DNA from: Castellaniella sp047971665
Lineage (GTDB): Bacteria > Pseudomonadota > Gammaproteobacteria > Burkholderiales > Burkholderiaceae_B
NCBI RefSeq assembly: GCF_047971665.1
Contig: NZ_JBKEAA010000020.1
Span: forward strand, 1-64,000
DNA length: 64,000 bases
Direction: 5' to 3'
The translations under genes and the position numbers were made by a program. The notes beneath the pieces were generated by a model that did no database searches, was not told the origin of the DNA, and saw only the letters and a list, made by a program, of their open reading frames with translations. Shown piece after piece: positions 34,121 to 46,478 of this stretch (position 1 is the first letter of the stretch; each line of letters starts with the position of its first letter).

Positions 34121-34507
34121 ATGAGCAAGGCAATCATCCACACCGATGCCGCCCCGACGGCCGTCGGCCCGTATTCCCAGGCGGTCAGCGCGCCGGCCGG
34201 CAAGCTGGTCTTCCTGTCCGGCCAGATCGGGCTGGAACCCGGCACGGGTGAGCTGGTATCCGAAAACTTCGAGGGCCAGGTCCGTCAGTCGTTCGCCAAC
34301 ATGCAGGCTGTCATCGAGGCGGCCGGCGGTACGCTGAACGACGTCGTCAAGCTCACGCTGTTCCTGACGGATCTGAGCAAGTTCGCCAGCGCCAACGCGA
34401 TCATGGCGGAAATCATTCCACAACCTTATCCGGCACGTTCGACCCTGGGTGTCGCCAGTCTGCCCAAAGGCGCCCAGTTCGAGGTCGAGGCCATCCTGGC
34501 GCTCTGA
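34121..34507 (+). CDS. ridA: RidA family enamine/imine deaminase
   Basis: A 128-residue trimeric YjgF/RidA protein. GPYSQAVSAPAGKLVFLSGQIGL at the start and YPARSTLGVASLPKGAQFEVEAI at the end supply the catalytic Arg and the conserved Glu. It hydrolyses reactive 2-aminoacrylate and related imines formed by PLP enzymes. It has its own promoter region after the fpr terminator and is 30 bases ahead of recG. Confidence 0.93.
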   Translation: MSKAIIHTDAAPTAVGPYSQAVSAPAGKLVFLSGQIGLEPGTGELVSENFEGQVRQSFANMQAVIEAAGGTLNDVVKLTLFLTDLSKFASANAIMAEIIPQPYPARSTLGVASLPKGAQFEVEAILAL

Positions 34508-34537
34508 TCATCATCATCGCCTGTCGGGCCATGTGTC

Positions 34538-36604
<2,067 letters not shown>

Positions 36605-36615
36605 GAGGAAACTTC

Positions 36616-37572
36616 ATGACATTGACCGAATTGAAGTACATCGTTGCCGTGGCGCGGGAACGTCATTTCGGCCGGGCCGCCGAGGCCTGTTTCGTCAGCC
36701 AGCCCACGCTGTCGGTGGCCATCCGCAAGCTGGAGGAAGAGCTGGGCGTGGTGCTGTTCGAACGCGGTGGCGCGGAAGTCGGCATCACGCCCATCGGGTT
36801 GCGCGTCGTCGCCCAGGCACAGAAAGTGCTGGAAGAGGGCGCCAATCTGCGCGAGATCGCCCGCCAGGGGCATGATCCGCTGGAAGGCCCGCTGCGCGTC
36901 GGCGTGATCTACACCGTGGGACCGTATCTGTTGCCCTACCTGGTGCCGGAGCAAATCCGTCGCACGCCCCAGATGCCCCTGTTGCTCCAGGAAAACTATA
37001 CCGCGCGGCTGCTGGAGCTGCTGCGCCAGGGCGAGATCGATTGCGCCATTGTCGCGCTGCCGTTGCCCGATACCGGGTTGTCGCAATGCGCGCTGTACGA
37101 CGAGCCTTTTTACGTCGCGCTGCCTCATGACCATCCCTGGGCCCAGGCGTCGCAGATCGATTCCGGCCAGCTCAAAGAAGAAACCATGCTGCTGTTGGGC
37201 GCGGGGCACTGTTTTCGCGACCAGGTGCTCGAGGTCTGCCCCGAGCTGTCGCGGTTTTCGGCCTCCAGCGAAGGCATCCAGCGCACCTTCGAGGGGTCTT
37301 CGCTGGAAACCATCCGTCACATGGTGGCCGCCGGCATCGGCATCACGGTGCTGCCCGCAAGCGCCCTGGGGATGCAGGGCGCCGAGAGCAAGCTGCTGCG
37401 CTTCATTCCGTTCAAGCCGCCGGCGCCCGATCGCCGCGTGGTGCTGGTCTGGCGCAAGAGTTTTCCGCGCCAGGCCGCCATCGAAGCCTTGATCCAGTCG
37501 GTGCGCCATTGCGGCATGCCGGGCGCAACGATGCTGGAGGATCCGGCTCCGGTCGCCGCCGAGGCGGACTGA
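36616..37572 (+). CDS. oxyR: hydrogen peroxide-sensing LysR regulator
   Basis: A 318-residue LysR regulator. The N-terminal helix-turn-helix is MTLTELKYIVAVARERHFGRAAEACFVSQPTLSVAIRKLE. The redox pair is Cys199 (GAGHCFRDQ) and Cys208 (EVCPEL), the same numbers as in E. coli OxyR, with the conserved residues around them. It activates peroxide defence genes when the disulfide forms. The recG-oxyR order is conserved in Bordetella relatives. The ATG at 36616 has GAGAGGA upstream. Confidence 0.95.
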   Translation: MTLTELKYIVAVARERHFGRAAEACFVSQPTLSVAIRKLEEELGVVLFERGGAEVGITPIGLRVVAQAQKVLEEGANLREIARQGHDPLEGPLRVGVIYTVGPYLLPYLVPEQIRRTPQMPLLLQENYTARLLELLRQGEIDCAIVALPLPDTGLSQCALYDEPFYVALPHDHPWAQASQIDSGQLKEETMLLLGAGHCFRDQVLEVCPELSRFSASSEGIQRTFEGSSLETIRHMVAAGIGITVLPASALGMQGAESKLLRFIPFKPPAPDRRVVLVWRKSFPRQAAIEALIQSVRHCGMPGATMLEDPAPVAAEAD

Positions 37573-37788
37573 CGCGGGTGGGACCATCCGGTATCGGTCG
37601 GCCCGGGCGGATCTCCGTTGCGACAGGGGAAAATGCCTGGATGTTGCGCACGCGGCAGGCCTGACCCCATATCCGCATGCGCTTTCACCTCGGGGCGCAA
37701 CACAATATCGGGAAAACCCCCGTACTGCGCAATGGCCGCTATCCTGAGGTTTCGTGTATTCTTTTCAGAGTCTTTCACAGGAGGTTTT

Positions 37789-38910
37789 ATGAACGTACGC
37801 TTTACGCCGATGGCAGCCGCACTGGGTCTGGCCGCCGGCATGATGCTTTCTTCCGTGGCGCATGCCGATACCATCCGCATCGCCATCGCGGGGCCCTTCA
37901 CCGGGGCGTTGACCCAGTATGGCAACATGGTCAAGGAAGGCGTGGACACGGCCATCGAAACCATCAACGCCGGTGGCGGCGTGCTGGGCAACAAGCTTGA
38001 AGCCGTCGAGATCGACGATGGCTGCGAGCCCAAGCAGGGCCCGGTCGTGGCCAACCGCGTCGTCAACGAAAAGATCCATTACGTCGTGGGCCACGTCTGC
38101 TCCGGCGCGACGATCGCCGCGACCCCCGTGTACAACAACGAGGGGGTGGTCATGGTATCCCCGTCCGCCACGTCGCCTCTGGTGACCGACGGCAAGAACT
38201 ATGACATGATCTTCCGCACCATCGGCCGTGACGACCAGCAGGGTCCCGCCGCCGCCGAATTCATCGCCCAGAAGATCAAGCCCACGGCCGTGGCCGTGCT
38301 GCACGACAAGCAGTCGTACGGTCAGGGCATCGCGACCGCCGTCAAGGCCGATCTCGAAAAGGCCGGCATCAAGGTCGTCCTCTTCGAAGGCATCAACGCC
38401 GGTGACAGCGACTACTCCGCCGTGATCACCAAGCTCAAGGCCGCGGGGGCCGATTTCGTCTACTACGGCGGCTACCACCCCGAAATGGGTCTGCTGCTGC
38501 GTCAAGGCGCCGAACAAGGCCTGAAGGCCAAGTTCATGGGCCCCGAGGGTGTGGGCAATCCGGACATCAACGCCATCGCCGGCAAGGCCGTCGAAGGCAT
38601 GCTGGTGACCCTGCCGGCCGACTTCACGACCGACCCGGCCAACGCCGCTGTGGTCAAGGCGTTCAAGGACAAGAACCGCAATCCGGGCGGCGCCTTCCAG
38701 CTGACGGCTTATTCCGCTGTCGAGGCCATCGCGGCCGGGATCAAGGGCGCGGGCAAGGACGATCCGGTCAAGGTCGCTGCCTGGCTGCATGCCAATTCGG
38801 TCAAGACCCCGATCGGCGACATTTCGTGGAACAAGCAGGGCGACCTCAAGGCCTTCAAGTTCGACGTCTTCACCTGGCACGCCGACGGCTCCAAGTCCGT
38901 CTTCAAATAA
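37789..38910 (+). CDS. livJ: branched-chain amino-acid binding protein, stand-alone
   Basis: A 373-residue periplasmic protein. Signal peptide about 1-24 ending SSVAHA, mature start DTIRIAIAGPFTG. LIVBP marks: EAVEIDDGCEPKQGPVVANRVV, the cysteine pair of lobe 1 in HVCSGATIA, FRTIGRDDQQGPAAAEFI and DKQSYGQGIA. It is a close paralogue of the binding protein at 44.3 kb and probably shares its permease and ATPases. The gene stands alone, with AGGAGG before the ATG and a strong terminator after. Confidence 0.9.
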   Translation: MNVRFTPMAAALGLAAGMMLSSVAHADTIRIAIAGPFTGALTQYGNMVKEGVDTAIETINAGGGVLGNKLEAVEIDDGCEPKQGPVVANRVVNEKIHYVVGHVCSGATIAATPVYNNEGVVMVSPSATSPLVTDGKNYDMIFRTIGRDDQQGPAAAEFIAQKIKPTAVAVLHDKQSYGQGIATAVKADLEKAGIKVVLFEGINAGDSDYSAVITKLKAAGADFVYYGGYHPEMGLLLRQGAEQGLKAKFMGPEGVGNPDINAIAGKAVEGMLVTLPADFTTDPANAAVVKAFKDKNRNPGGAFQLTAYSAVEAIAAGIKGAGKDDPVKVAAWLHANSVKTPIGDISWNKQGDLKAFKFDVFTWHADGSKSVFK

Positions 38911-38950
38911 GCAGGTCCATTCCGGGAACCACACGGCTCCCGGAATGGAA

Positions 38951-38983
38951 AACGGCGCATCCCTTCAGGGATGCGCCGTTTTT
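38951..38983. terminator. bidirectional intrinsic terminator between livJ and ugpC
   Basis: AACGGCGCATCCC at 38951-38963 pairs perfectly with 38968-38980 across TTCA and runs into TTTTTC on the plus strand. The minus strand has GGAAAA/TTTTCC on its side, so it may serve ugpC too. Confidence 0.85.
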
Positions 38984-39005
38984 CTTGGCGTCGATTCCTG
39001 TGTCG

Positions 39006-40079
39006 TCAGTCCTCGATCCGTTTTCCGGTGGCGGCATCGAACCAGTGCGCGGGGTGCTGCCCGTCCGGTCCCAGCGTGATCTCGTCGCCGGAAGCCAGCG
39101 GACGATCTCTGGTTTCGGCGACGGTGCAGCGCAGGATCAGGGATTGATCCCCCCAGCGGGCATGGACCAATTGCTCGGAGCCCAGGACTTCGATCAGTTC
39201 GACGCGGACTCGCAGCCCCGGCGCGCCGAGCGTCAGGTGTTCAGGGCGCAGCCCCAGGATCAGTTCGCGGGCGGCGCCGGCGGGGGCGGTCAGGGGCAGG
39301 GCGGTGCCATCGGGGCCGACGGCCCGGCCTTGCGCGTCAACCGAGACCCGCAGCAGGTTCATCGGCGGCGAGCCGATGAAACCGGCCACGAAGACCGTGA
39401 CGGGGCGCTCGAAGACCTCGGCGGGCGTGCCGATCTGCTCGGGCACGCCCTTGTTCATGACGATCATGCGATGCGCCAGTGTCATGGCTTCGACCTGATC
39501 GTGCGTGACGTAGAGGCTGGTGGTGCCCAGGCGCTGGTGCAGTTTCTGGATTTCGAGGCGCATCTGCACCCGCAGTTTGGCATCCAGATTGGACAGCGGC
39601 TCGTCGAACAGGAACACCGATGGCTCGCGCACGATGGCCCGGCCCATGGCCACGCGCTGGCGCTGGCCCCCCGACAGCTGGCGCGGCCGCCGCTGCAGCA
39701 ACTGGTCCAGTTCGAGGATGCGGGCGGCATCCTCGACGCGCCGGCGGATCTCGTCGCGCCCCAGGCGGCGGATCTTCAGGCCATAGGCCATATTGTCGAA
39801 GACGCTCATGTGGGGATAGAGCGCATAGTTCTGGAACACCATGGCGATGTCGCGCTCGGCGGGTTCCAGGTTGTTGACGATCCGGTCGCCGATGGCGATC
39901 TCGCCGCCGGTGATGGTTTCCAGGCCTGCGACCATGCGCATCAAGGTCGATTTGCCACAGCCGGACGGTCCGACGATCACGACAAACTCACCGTCGCGGA
40001 CCTCCATGTCGATGCCGTGGATGACGGCCACGCCGCCGGGATAGGTCTTGCGCACATTGCGAAAACTGAGCGTTGCCAT
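39006..40079 (-). CDS. ugpC: sn-glycerol-3-phosphate ABC transporter ATP-binding protein
   Basis: A 357-residue MalK-type ATPase. Walker A GPSGCGKST, Q loop MVFQNYALYPHMSVFDNMAYGL, signature LSGGQRQRVAMGRA, Walker B VFLFDEPLSNLD, switch LYVTHDQ; the C-terminal TOBE regulatory domain runs from about 240. It powers import by UgpAE. It is last in the ugpBAEC order, 15 bases after ugpE. Confidence 0.92.
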   Translation of the reverse strand: MATLSFRNVRKTYPGGVAVIHGIDMEVRDGEFVVIVGPSGCGKSTLMRMVAGLETITGGEIAIGDRIVNNLEPAERDIAMVFQNYALYPHMSVFDNMAYGLKIRRLGRDEIRRRVEDAARILELDQLLQRRPRQLSGGQRQRVAMGRAIVREPSVFLFDEPLSNLDAKLRVQMRLEIQKLHQRLGTTSLYVTHDQVEAMTLAHRMIVMNKGVPEQIGTPAEVFERPVTVFVAGFIGSPPMNLLRVSVDAQGRAVGPDGTALPLTAPAGAARELILGLRPEHLTLGAPGLRVRVELIEVLGSEQLVHARWGDQSLILRCTVAETRDRPLASGDEITLGPDGQHPAHWFDAATGKRIED

Positions 40080-40094
40080 GGGGAATGGGGTTTC

Positions 40095-40937
40095 CTATTT
40101 TTCTGAGTCGACCAGGCCCTTGACGAACCATTTTTGCATCAGGATGACGACGGCGGCGGGCGGCAGCATGGCCAGCATCGCGGTAGCCATGACCAGATTC
40201 CATTCTGTGACGCTGTCGCCGCCGGAAATCATGCGGCGGATGCCGACCACCACGGGATACATGTTCTCGTGCGTGGTGATGATCAGCGGCCATAGGTACT
40301 GATTCCAGCCGTAGATGAACTGAATCACGAACAGCGCGGCGATGCTGGTGCGCGACAGCGGCAGCAGGATGTCCTTGAAAAACCGCATGGGGCCGGCGCC
40401 GTCGATGCGGGCAGCTTCGACCAGTTCGTCGGGCACGGTCAGGAAAAACTGCCGGAACAGAAAGGTGGCGGTGGCCGACGCGATCAGCGGCAGGGTCAGG
40501 CCGGCATAGCTGTTGAGCATGCCCAGATCCGCCACCACCGCGTACGTGGGGGCGATGCGGACTTCCACCGGCAGCATCAGGGTGACGAAAATCATCCAGA
40601 AACACAACATGCGCAGCGGAAAGCGGAAATACACCACGGCGAAGGCCGAGAGCATGGAGATGGCGATCTTGCCGATCGCGATCGCCAGGGCCATGAAGGT
40701 GCTGATCCACAGCATCCGGCCTACGGGCGGGGTATTGATGGCGCCGCCCGTCAACGCGGTCCAGTAGTTGTCCAGGAAATGGGATCCGGGGATCAGGGAC
40801 ATGGGCGCCTGGGCGACTTCCTGGGCTGTCTGGGTGGAAGCCACGAAAGCCACGTAAAGCGGAAAGGCGATCACCGCCACGCCCAGGATCAGCGTGAGGT
40901 GGGAGATGATGTCCAGCAAGGGGCGGCGTTCAACCAT
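40095..40937 (-). CDS. ugpE: sn-glycerol-3-phosphate ABC transporter permease
   Basis: A 280-residue, six-helix permease. The EAA loop is VEAARIDGAGPMRFFKDILLPLS. The N-terminus MVERRPLLDIISHLTLILGV and the HFLDNYWTAL segment are UgpE-like. It forms the membrane channel with UgpA. Confidence 0.92.
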   Translation of the reverse strand: MVERRPLLDIISHLTLILGVAVIAFPLYVAFVASTQTAQEVAQAPMSLIPGSHFLDNYWTALTGGAINTPPVGRMLWISTFMALAIAIGKIAISMLSAFAVVYFRFPLRMLCFWMIFVTLMLPVEVRIAPTYAVVADLGMLNSYAGLTLPLIASATATFLFRQFFLTVPDELVEAARIDGAGPMRFFKDILLPLSRTSIAALFVIQFIYGWNQYLWPLIITTHENMYPVVVGIRRMISGGDSVTEWNLVMATAMLAMLPPAAVVILMQKWFVKGLVDSEK

Positions 40938-40970
40938 GATGGCACCCGGAACGGTTGGCGTCGGCCGTCA

Positions 40971-41852
40971 TCAATAGTTCACCTTGCGGTCGACATAGCG
41001 GAATTGCAGGGCCGTCAGGCCGATGACGATCAGCATCAGGATGACCGACTGGGCGGCCGATGAGCCCAGGTCCAGGCCCTTGAAGCCGGCGTTGTAGACC
41101 TTGTAGACCAGAATGTCCGTGGCGTGTCCCGGTCCGCCTTGCGTGACCACGTCGATGACCGCGAACGTGTCAAAAAAGGCATAGATGAAATTGATGACCA
41201 TCAGAAAGAAGGTCGTGGGCGAGAGCAGCGGAAAGACGATGGTGCGGAACCGCCGGAACGGGCCCGCGCCATCGATGGCGGCCGCCTCGATGAGCGAGCG
41301 GGGAATGGACTGCAGGCCCGCCAGGAAGAACAGAAAATTGTAGGAGATCTGTTTCCAGATCGAGGCGAAAACGACCAGCGCCATGGCGTCGCCGCCGTCC
41401 AGACGGGGATTCCAGTCGAAGCCCAGTTGCGCCAGACGGACCGCCAGGATGCCGACCGAGGGAGAAAACAGAAACAGCCACAACACCCCGGCGACCGCTG
41501 CCGCCACCGCATAGGGCCAGATCAGCAGGGTCTTGTAGATGCCCGCGCCGCGCACCACCCGATCGGCCATGACGGCCAGCACCAGCGAGATGGCCAGCCC
41601 GCCGATCGCCACCAGCGCCGAAAACCAGAGCGTGGTGTGAAACGAGCTCAGATAACTGGCATTGGCGAACAGGTCGGTGAAGTTGTCCAGGCCCGCGAAC
41701 TGCGAGGACAGGCCAAAGGGGTCTTCCAGGCGGAAAGACTGCCACATGGCCTGGCCTGCGGGCCAGAAAAAGAACACCAGCGTGATCGCCAGTTGCGGCG
41801 CCAGCAGCAGCCAGGGCAGGCTGCGGTGGCGAAAGACGACGCGTTTTTCCAT
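40971..41852 (-). CDS. ugpA: sn-glycerol-3-phosphate ABC transporter permease
   Basis: A 293-residue, six-helix permease starting MEKRVVFRHRSLPWLLLAPQL. The EAA loop is IEAAAIDGAGPFRRFRTIVFPLL. It is 33 bases ahead of ugpE and follows ugpB by 4 bases. It forms the inner-membrane pore with UgpE. Confidence 0.92.
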   Translation of the reverse strand: MEKRVVFRHRSLPWLLLAPQLAITLVFFFWPAGQAMWQSFRLEDPFGLSSQFAGLDNFTDLFANASYLSSFHTTLWFSALVAIGGLAISLVLAVMADRVVRGAGIYKTLLIWPYAVAAAVAGVLWLFLFSPSVGILAVRLAQLGFDWNPRLDGGDAMALVVFASIWKQISYNFLFFLAGLQSIPRSLIEAAAIDGAGPFRRFRTIVFPLLSPTTFFLMVINFIYAFFDTFAVIDVVTQGGPGHATDILVYKVYNAGFKGLDLGSSAAQSVILMLIVIGLTALQFRYVDRKVNY

Positions 41853-41856
41853 CGAC

Positions 41857-43167
41857 CTACTTGACGCTCTTTTCGAAGCGTTCGAGCAGGGCGTTGCCCT
41901 CGGTGCTCATCTTCTTGAGGCCGTCCTCGGGACTCACCGAGCCGCCGAAGATCTGCTCCATGGTGCTGTCCTCGATGTCGCGGATTTGCGGCAGATAGCC
42001 CAGCCGGATGCCGCGCGAGTTGGCCGTGGTCGTGGCGTCGAGCTGCTTGACCGCGATCTCGGTGCCCGGGTTCTTTTCATAGAAACCGGATTTCTTGGTG
42101 GCCTGGTAACCCGCCTTGGTGACGGGAACATAGCCGGTGCCCTGGTGCCAGGCAGCAGCCTGCTCGGGGCTGGCCAGGAATTTGAAGAATTTCACCACGC
42201 CCTTGTAGGTGGCCTCGGACTTGCCGGAGAACACCCACAGCGAGGCGCCGCCGATGATGGAGTTCTGAGGCGCGCCCTTGACGTCGGGATAATAGGGCAG
42301 GGAGCTGGTGCCGAAGGCAAAGCCGCCCGTCTTGAGGATGGAGGCGCGCATGCCGCTGGAGCCGGTGTACATGCCGCACTTGCCCGATGTGAACAGCGCA
42401 TTGCCCGCATCACCACGTCCGCCGTAAGTGAAGGTGCCGGCCTTGGCCATGTCGGACAGGAAGCCCAGGTGCTTGCGGAACTGGGGGCTGTCGATCTGCA
42501 GGCGGGCATCCAGACCTCCAAAGCCATTGTCCTTGCTGGCGTAAGGCGTGTTGTGCCAGGCAGCGAAGTTCTCCAGCAGGACCCAGGACGGCCAAGACGA
42601 GGAGTAGCCGCATTCCATTCCGGCAGCGCGCAGCTTTTTGGCGGCGGCAGCGACTTCGGGCCAGGTCTTGGGCGGGGCCTCGGGATCCAGGCCGGCCTTC
42701 TTGAAAGCATCCTTGTTGTAGTACAGCACCGGCGTGGAGCTGTTGAAGGGCATGGACACCAGCTTGCCATCGGGGGACGAATAGTAGCCGGCCACGGCGC
42801 CCAGGAAGATGGACGGATCGATCGGATCGCCGACGGATTCGGACAGCGCCTGAACGGGTTTGATGGCGCCTTTGGCGTACATCATGGTGGCGGTGCCGAC
42901 CTCGAAGACCTGCAGGATGTCGGGCGCGTTGCCGGCGCGGAACGCCGCGATCCCCGCGTTCATGGATTCACCATAGTTGCCTTTGTAGACGGCCTTGACG
43001 ACGTAGTCGGACTGACTGGCGTTGAAGTCCTGCGTGATCTTGGCGACACGTTCGCCCAGCGGACCTTCCATGGAGTGCCAGAAGGTGATGTCGGTCGCCG
43101 CCTGGGCCGCGCCTGCGCCTGCCAGCAGCGTGGCCAGCACGGTCGTGCGAAGCAAGGGAAAAGCCAT
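41857..43167 (-). CDS. ugpB: sn-glycerol-3-phosphate binding protein
   Basis: A 436-residue periplasmic protein of SBP family 1. Signal peptide about 1-23 (VLATLLAGAGAAQA), mature TDITFWHSMEGPLGERV; conserved VYKGNYGESMNAGIAAFRAGNAPDILQVFEVGTA is typical of UgpB. It binds glycerol-3-phosphate or glycerophosphodiesters as phosphate and carbon sources. The ATG at 43167 has AAGGAG; the open frame extends far upstream without homology. A phosphate-type promoter is suggested just upstream. Confidence 0.92.
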   Translation of the reverse strand: MAFPLLRTTVLATLLAGAGAAQAATDITFWHSMEGPLGERVAKITQDFNASQSDYVVKAVYKGNYGESMNAGIAAFRAGNAPDILQVFEVGTATMMYAKGAIKPVQALSESVGDPIDPSIFLGAVAGYYSSPDGKLVSMPFNSSTPVLYYNKDAFKKAGLDPEAPPKTWPEVAAAAKKLRAAGMECGYSSSWPSWVLLENFAAWHNTPYASKDNGFGGLDARLQIDSPQFRKHLGFLSDMAKAGTFTYGGRGDAGNALFTSGKCGMYTGSSGMRASILKTGGFAFGTSSLPYYPDVKGAPQNSIIGGASLWVFSGKSEATYKGVVKFFKFLASPEQAAAWHQGTGYVPVTKAGYQATKKSGFYEKNPGTEIAVKQLDATTTANSRGIRLGYLPQIRDIEDSTMEQIFGGSVSPEDGLKKMSTEGNALLERFEKSVK

Positions 43168-43218
43168 GATGATCTCCTTTGGTGATGCCACCCGATTCCG
43201 CCCGGATGGCGGAAAGGG

Positions 43219-43252
43219 ATTATAGGGAATCATTGTGATGAGCACATGACAG
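43219..43252 (-). promoter_or_regulatory. possible PhoB-dependent promoter of ugpB
   Basis: On the minus strand a perfect Pho half-site CTGTCAT (43252-43246) is followed, 11 bases from its start, by the weaker TCATCAC (43241-43235), then exactly 10 bases and a TATAAT (43224-43219). Half-site period and distance to the -10 are those of PhoB promoters, where the Pho box replaces the -35. The second half-site matches only 4 of 7. Confidence 0.45.
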
Positions 43253-43342
43253 CTTTGGCAATCCTCGTTTTCTACGGGGTTTCCCCCGTGCGCTCCGACC
43301 GGGGCTTCTGTGCGCAGACGCTTGTCCGTACAATGCCGGATC

Positions 43343-44176
43343 ATGAAAACCGAACTTTCTCTCGCACTCATCGGCGGCGGCAACATGGCCAATGCGCTCG
43401 CCAGCGGCCTGATCGGCCGGCGCTGCCCGGCCGCAGGCGTTCATGTGATCGAGCCCGGCGAGGCCGCGCGCGCGCGCTGGGATGCGCTGGGCACTACCAC
43501 GGCCGCGACGCCCGATGCGCGGCTGTCCGAATGCCGTGTCTGGTTTTTCGCCGTCAAACCCCAGATCATGGCCGAGGTCGTGCGCCAGTGCCGTCCCTGG
43601 CTGCGCCCTGACACATTGATCATCAGCATTGCCGCCGGCATTCCGGGCGAGGCCATTGCCCGCTGGCTGGGGTTCGATGCCGAACCCTATGACCGGATCG
43701 TGCGCTGCATGCCCAATACACCGGCGTTGATTGCCAGCGGCATGACCGGCATGGCGGCCCTGGCCGGCGTCGATCAGGCCGACCGCGCCCTGGCCGAGGA
43801 ACTGCTGCGCGCCGTCGGCCAGGTCATCTGGGTGAAGGACGACGCGGCCATCGATGCCGTCACGGCGGTTTCGGGCAGCGGCCCCGCCTATGTCTTCCTG
43901 TTCCTCGAATCCTTGATCGCGGCCGGGATCGAACAGGGCCTGACGCCGGATCAGGCGCGCCAATTGGCCCTGGGGACTTTTCATGGCGCCACGCAGCTGG
44001 CGGCGCTGTCGCCGGACTCGCCCGCGGTGCTGCGCGAGCGGGTGACCTCGAAAGGCGGCACCACCGCGGCGGCCCTGGCCGTGTTTCAGGATCGTGGTCT
44101 GCCCGACATCATGCGCGAGGCCGTCGAGGCCGCCGCGCGCCGGGCGCGTGAACTGGCCCGTGAATTCTCGGCCTGA
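43343..44176 (+). CDS. proC: pyrroline-5-carboxylate reductase
   Basis: A 277-residue enzyme, last step of proline synthesis. The Rossmann start is LALIGGGNMANALASGLIG; later VRCMPNTPALIASGMTGMA and the family signature VSGSGPAYVFLFLESLIAAGIEQGL, followed by VTSKGGTTAAAL. The ATG at 43343 places the dinucleotide motif near the N-terminus. It is divergent from ugpB over 175 bases. Confidence 0.94.
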   Translation: MKTELSLALIGGGNMANALASGLIGRRCPAAGVHVIEPGEAARARWDALGTTTAATPDARLSECRVWFFAVKPQIMAEVVRQCRPWLRPDTLIISIAAGIPGEAIARWLGFDAEPYDRIVRCMPNTPALIASGMTGMAALAGVDQADRALAEELLRAVGQVIWVKDDAAIDAVTAVSGSGPAYVFLFLESLIAAGIEQGLTPDQARQLALGTFHGATQLAALSPDSPAVLRERVTSKGGTTAAALAVFQDRGLPDIMREAVEAAARRARELAREFSA

Positions 44177-44335
44177 ATCCTTAGGGATTAACCGTAGTGA
44201 CACTCTCAAGGCGAGCCGTCAGAATACGGCCTGCCGTTCGTGGAGGAGAGCAACACCCGATGCTCCACACCTCCCGGCTTCAACCCCGACCGGGATGTTG
44301 ATATGGCCCGCGGCGCCTCTACCGGAGACTTTCGA

Positions 44336-45454
44336 ATGAAGCTCAAGCTGTCCCTCACCCCCTGCCTCTTTGCGTTGGGAGCTCTGACGCTGGCTGCCGG
44401 CGCGCACGCCGAGACCCTCAAGATCGGCATCCCGCAGCCGATGACCGGCCCCAACACCCAGTATGGCGATCAGATCCAGGCCGGCGCGCTGACGGCGATC
44501 GATGCGCTCAACGAGACCGGCGGCATCAAGGGCATGAAAATCGAGCCCCTGCTGATCGATGACGGCTGCGAGCCGAAACAGGCTGTGCCAGCCGCCAACC
44601 GGGTGATCAATGATGGCGCCAAGTTCGCCGTGGCCCATGCCTGCTCGGGCACCACGGTTCCGGCCGTCAACATTTACGAACAAGAAGGCATCGTCGCCAT
44701 CACGCCGGGCGCCACGTCGCCGCTGGTCACCGATACGATCAAGCCGCATTTCTTCTTTCGCACCATCGGCCGTGACGACCAGCAAGGACCGTTCGCCGCC
44801 GATTACATCGCCAAGCAGCTCAAACCCAAGAAAGTCGCCATCCTGCACGACAAGCAGACTTATGGTTCAGGCGTGGCCACCCAGGTCCAGAAAGCCCTGG
44901 AAAAAGCCGGCGTGAACGTCGCCATGTTCGAGGGCATCAACGTCGGCGACAGCGATTACTCCGCCGTGATCTCCAAGCTCAAGGCCCTGGGCCCCGATCT
45001 GATCTATTTTGGCGGCTATCACCCCGAGTTGGGCCTGCTGCTGCGTCAGGCGCGCGAGCAGGGTCTGGACACCCAGTTCATGGGGCCGGAAGGCGTTGCC
45101 AACAAGGACCTCGCCGCCATCGCGGGGCCTGCGGTGGACAAGCTGCTGGTCACGCTGCCTGCGGATTTCACCAAGCGCAAGGGCAACGAACAGGTGCTGG
45201 AACAGTTCAAAAAATACAAACGCAGCCCGGACGGCGCCTTCACCATGACGGCGTACGCGGCGGTTCAGGTGCTGGCCAAGAGCATCAATGCGGTAGGCGC
45301 CGATCCCGTCAAGGTCGCCGACTACATGCACAAAAACAGCTTTGACACCGTCATCGGCAAGGTCGACTATGATGCGAAGGGCGATCTCAAGCATTTCGAG
45401 TTCGCGGTCTTCCGTTGGGATGCCAAGGGCAACCTGACCCAGATCCAGCCCTGA
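44336..45454 (+). CDS. livJ: branched-chain amino-acid binding protein of the liv operon
   Basis: A 372-residue periplasmic binding protein. Signal peptide about 1-23 (LFALGALTLAAGAHA), mature ETLKIGIPQPMTG. It repeats the LIVBP pattern of the lone paralogue: LIDDGCEPKQ, HACSGTTVPAV, FRTIGRDDQQGPFAADYI. It is the first gene of livJHMGF; 94 bases separate it from livH. The open frame continues 32 codons upstream but the signal peptide fixes the ATG at 44336. Confidence 0.92.
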   Translation: MKLKLSLTPCLFALGALTLAAGAHAETLKIGIPQPMTGPNTQYGDQIQAGALTAIDALNETGGIKGMKIEPLLIDDGCEPKQAVPAANRVINDGAKFAVAHACSGTTVPAVNIYEQEGIVAITPGATSPLVTDTIKPHFFFRTIGRDDQQGPFAADYIAKQLKPKKVAILHDKQTYGSGVATQVQKALEKAGVNVAMFEGINVGDSDYSAVISKLKALGPDLIYFGGYHPELGLLLRQAREQGLDTQFMGPEGVANKDLAAIAGPAVDKLLVTLPADFTKRKGNEQVLEQFKKYKRSPDGAFTMTAYAAVQVLAKSINAVGADPVKVADYMHKNSFDTVIGKVDYDAKGDLKHFEFAVFRWDAKGNLTQIQP

Positions 45455-45548
45455 CAGGCTCGGAGGATCCCGGCGCATGCCGGGGTCGCTGCGGTCGCTC
45501 CGGGCGCATGCCGTCCGGCCATCTTTTAGTCTTACTTCATCCGCCACT

Positions 45549-46478
<930 letters not shown>

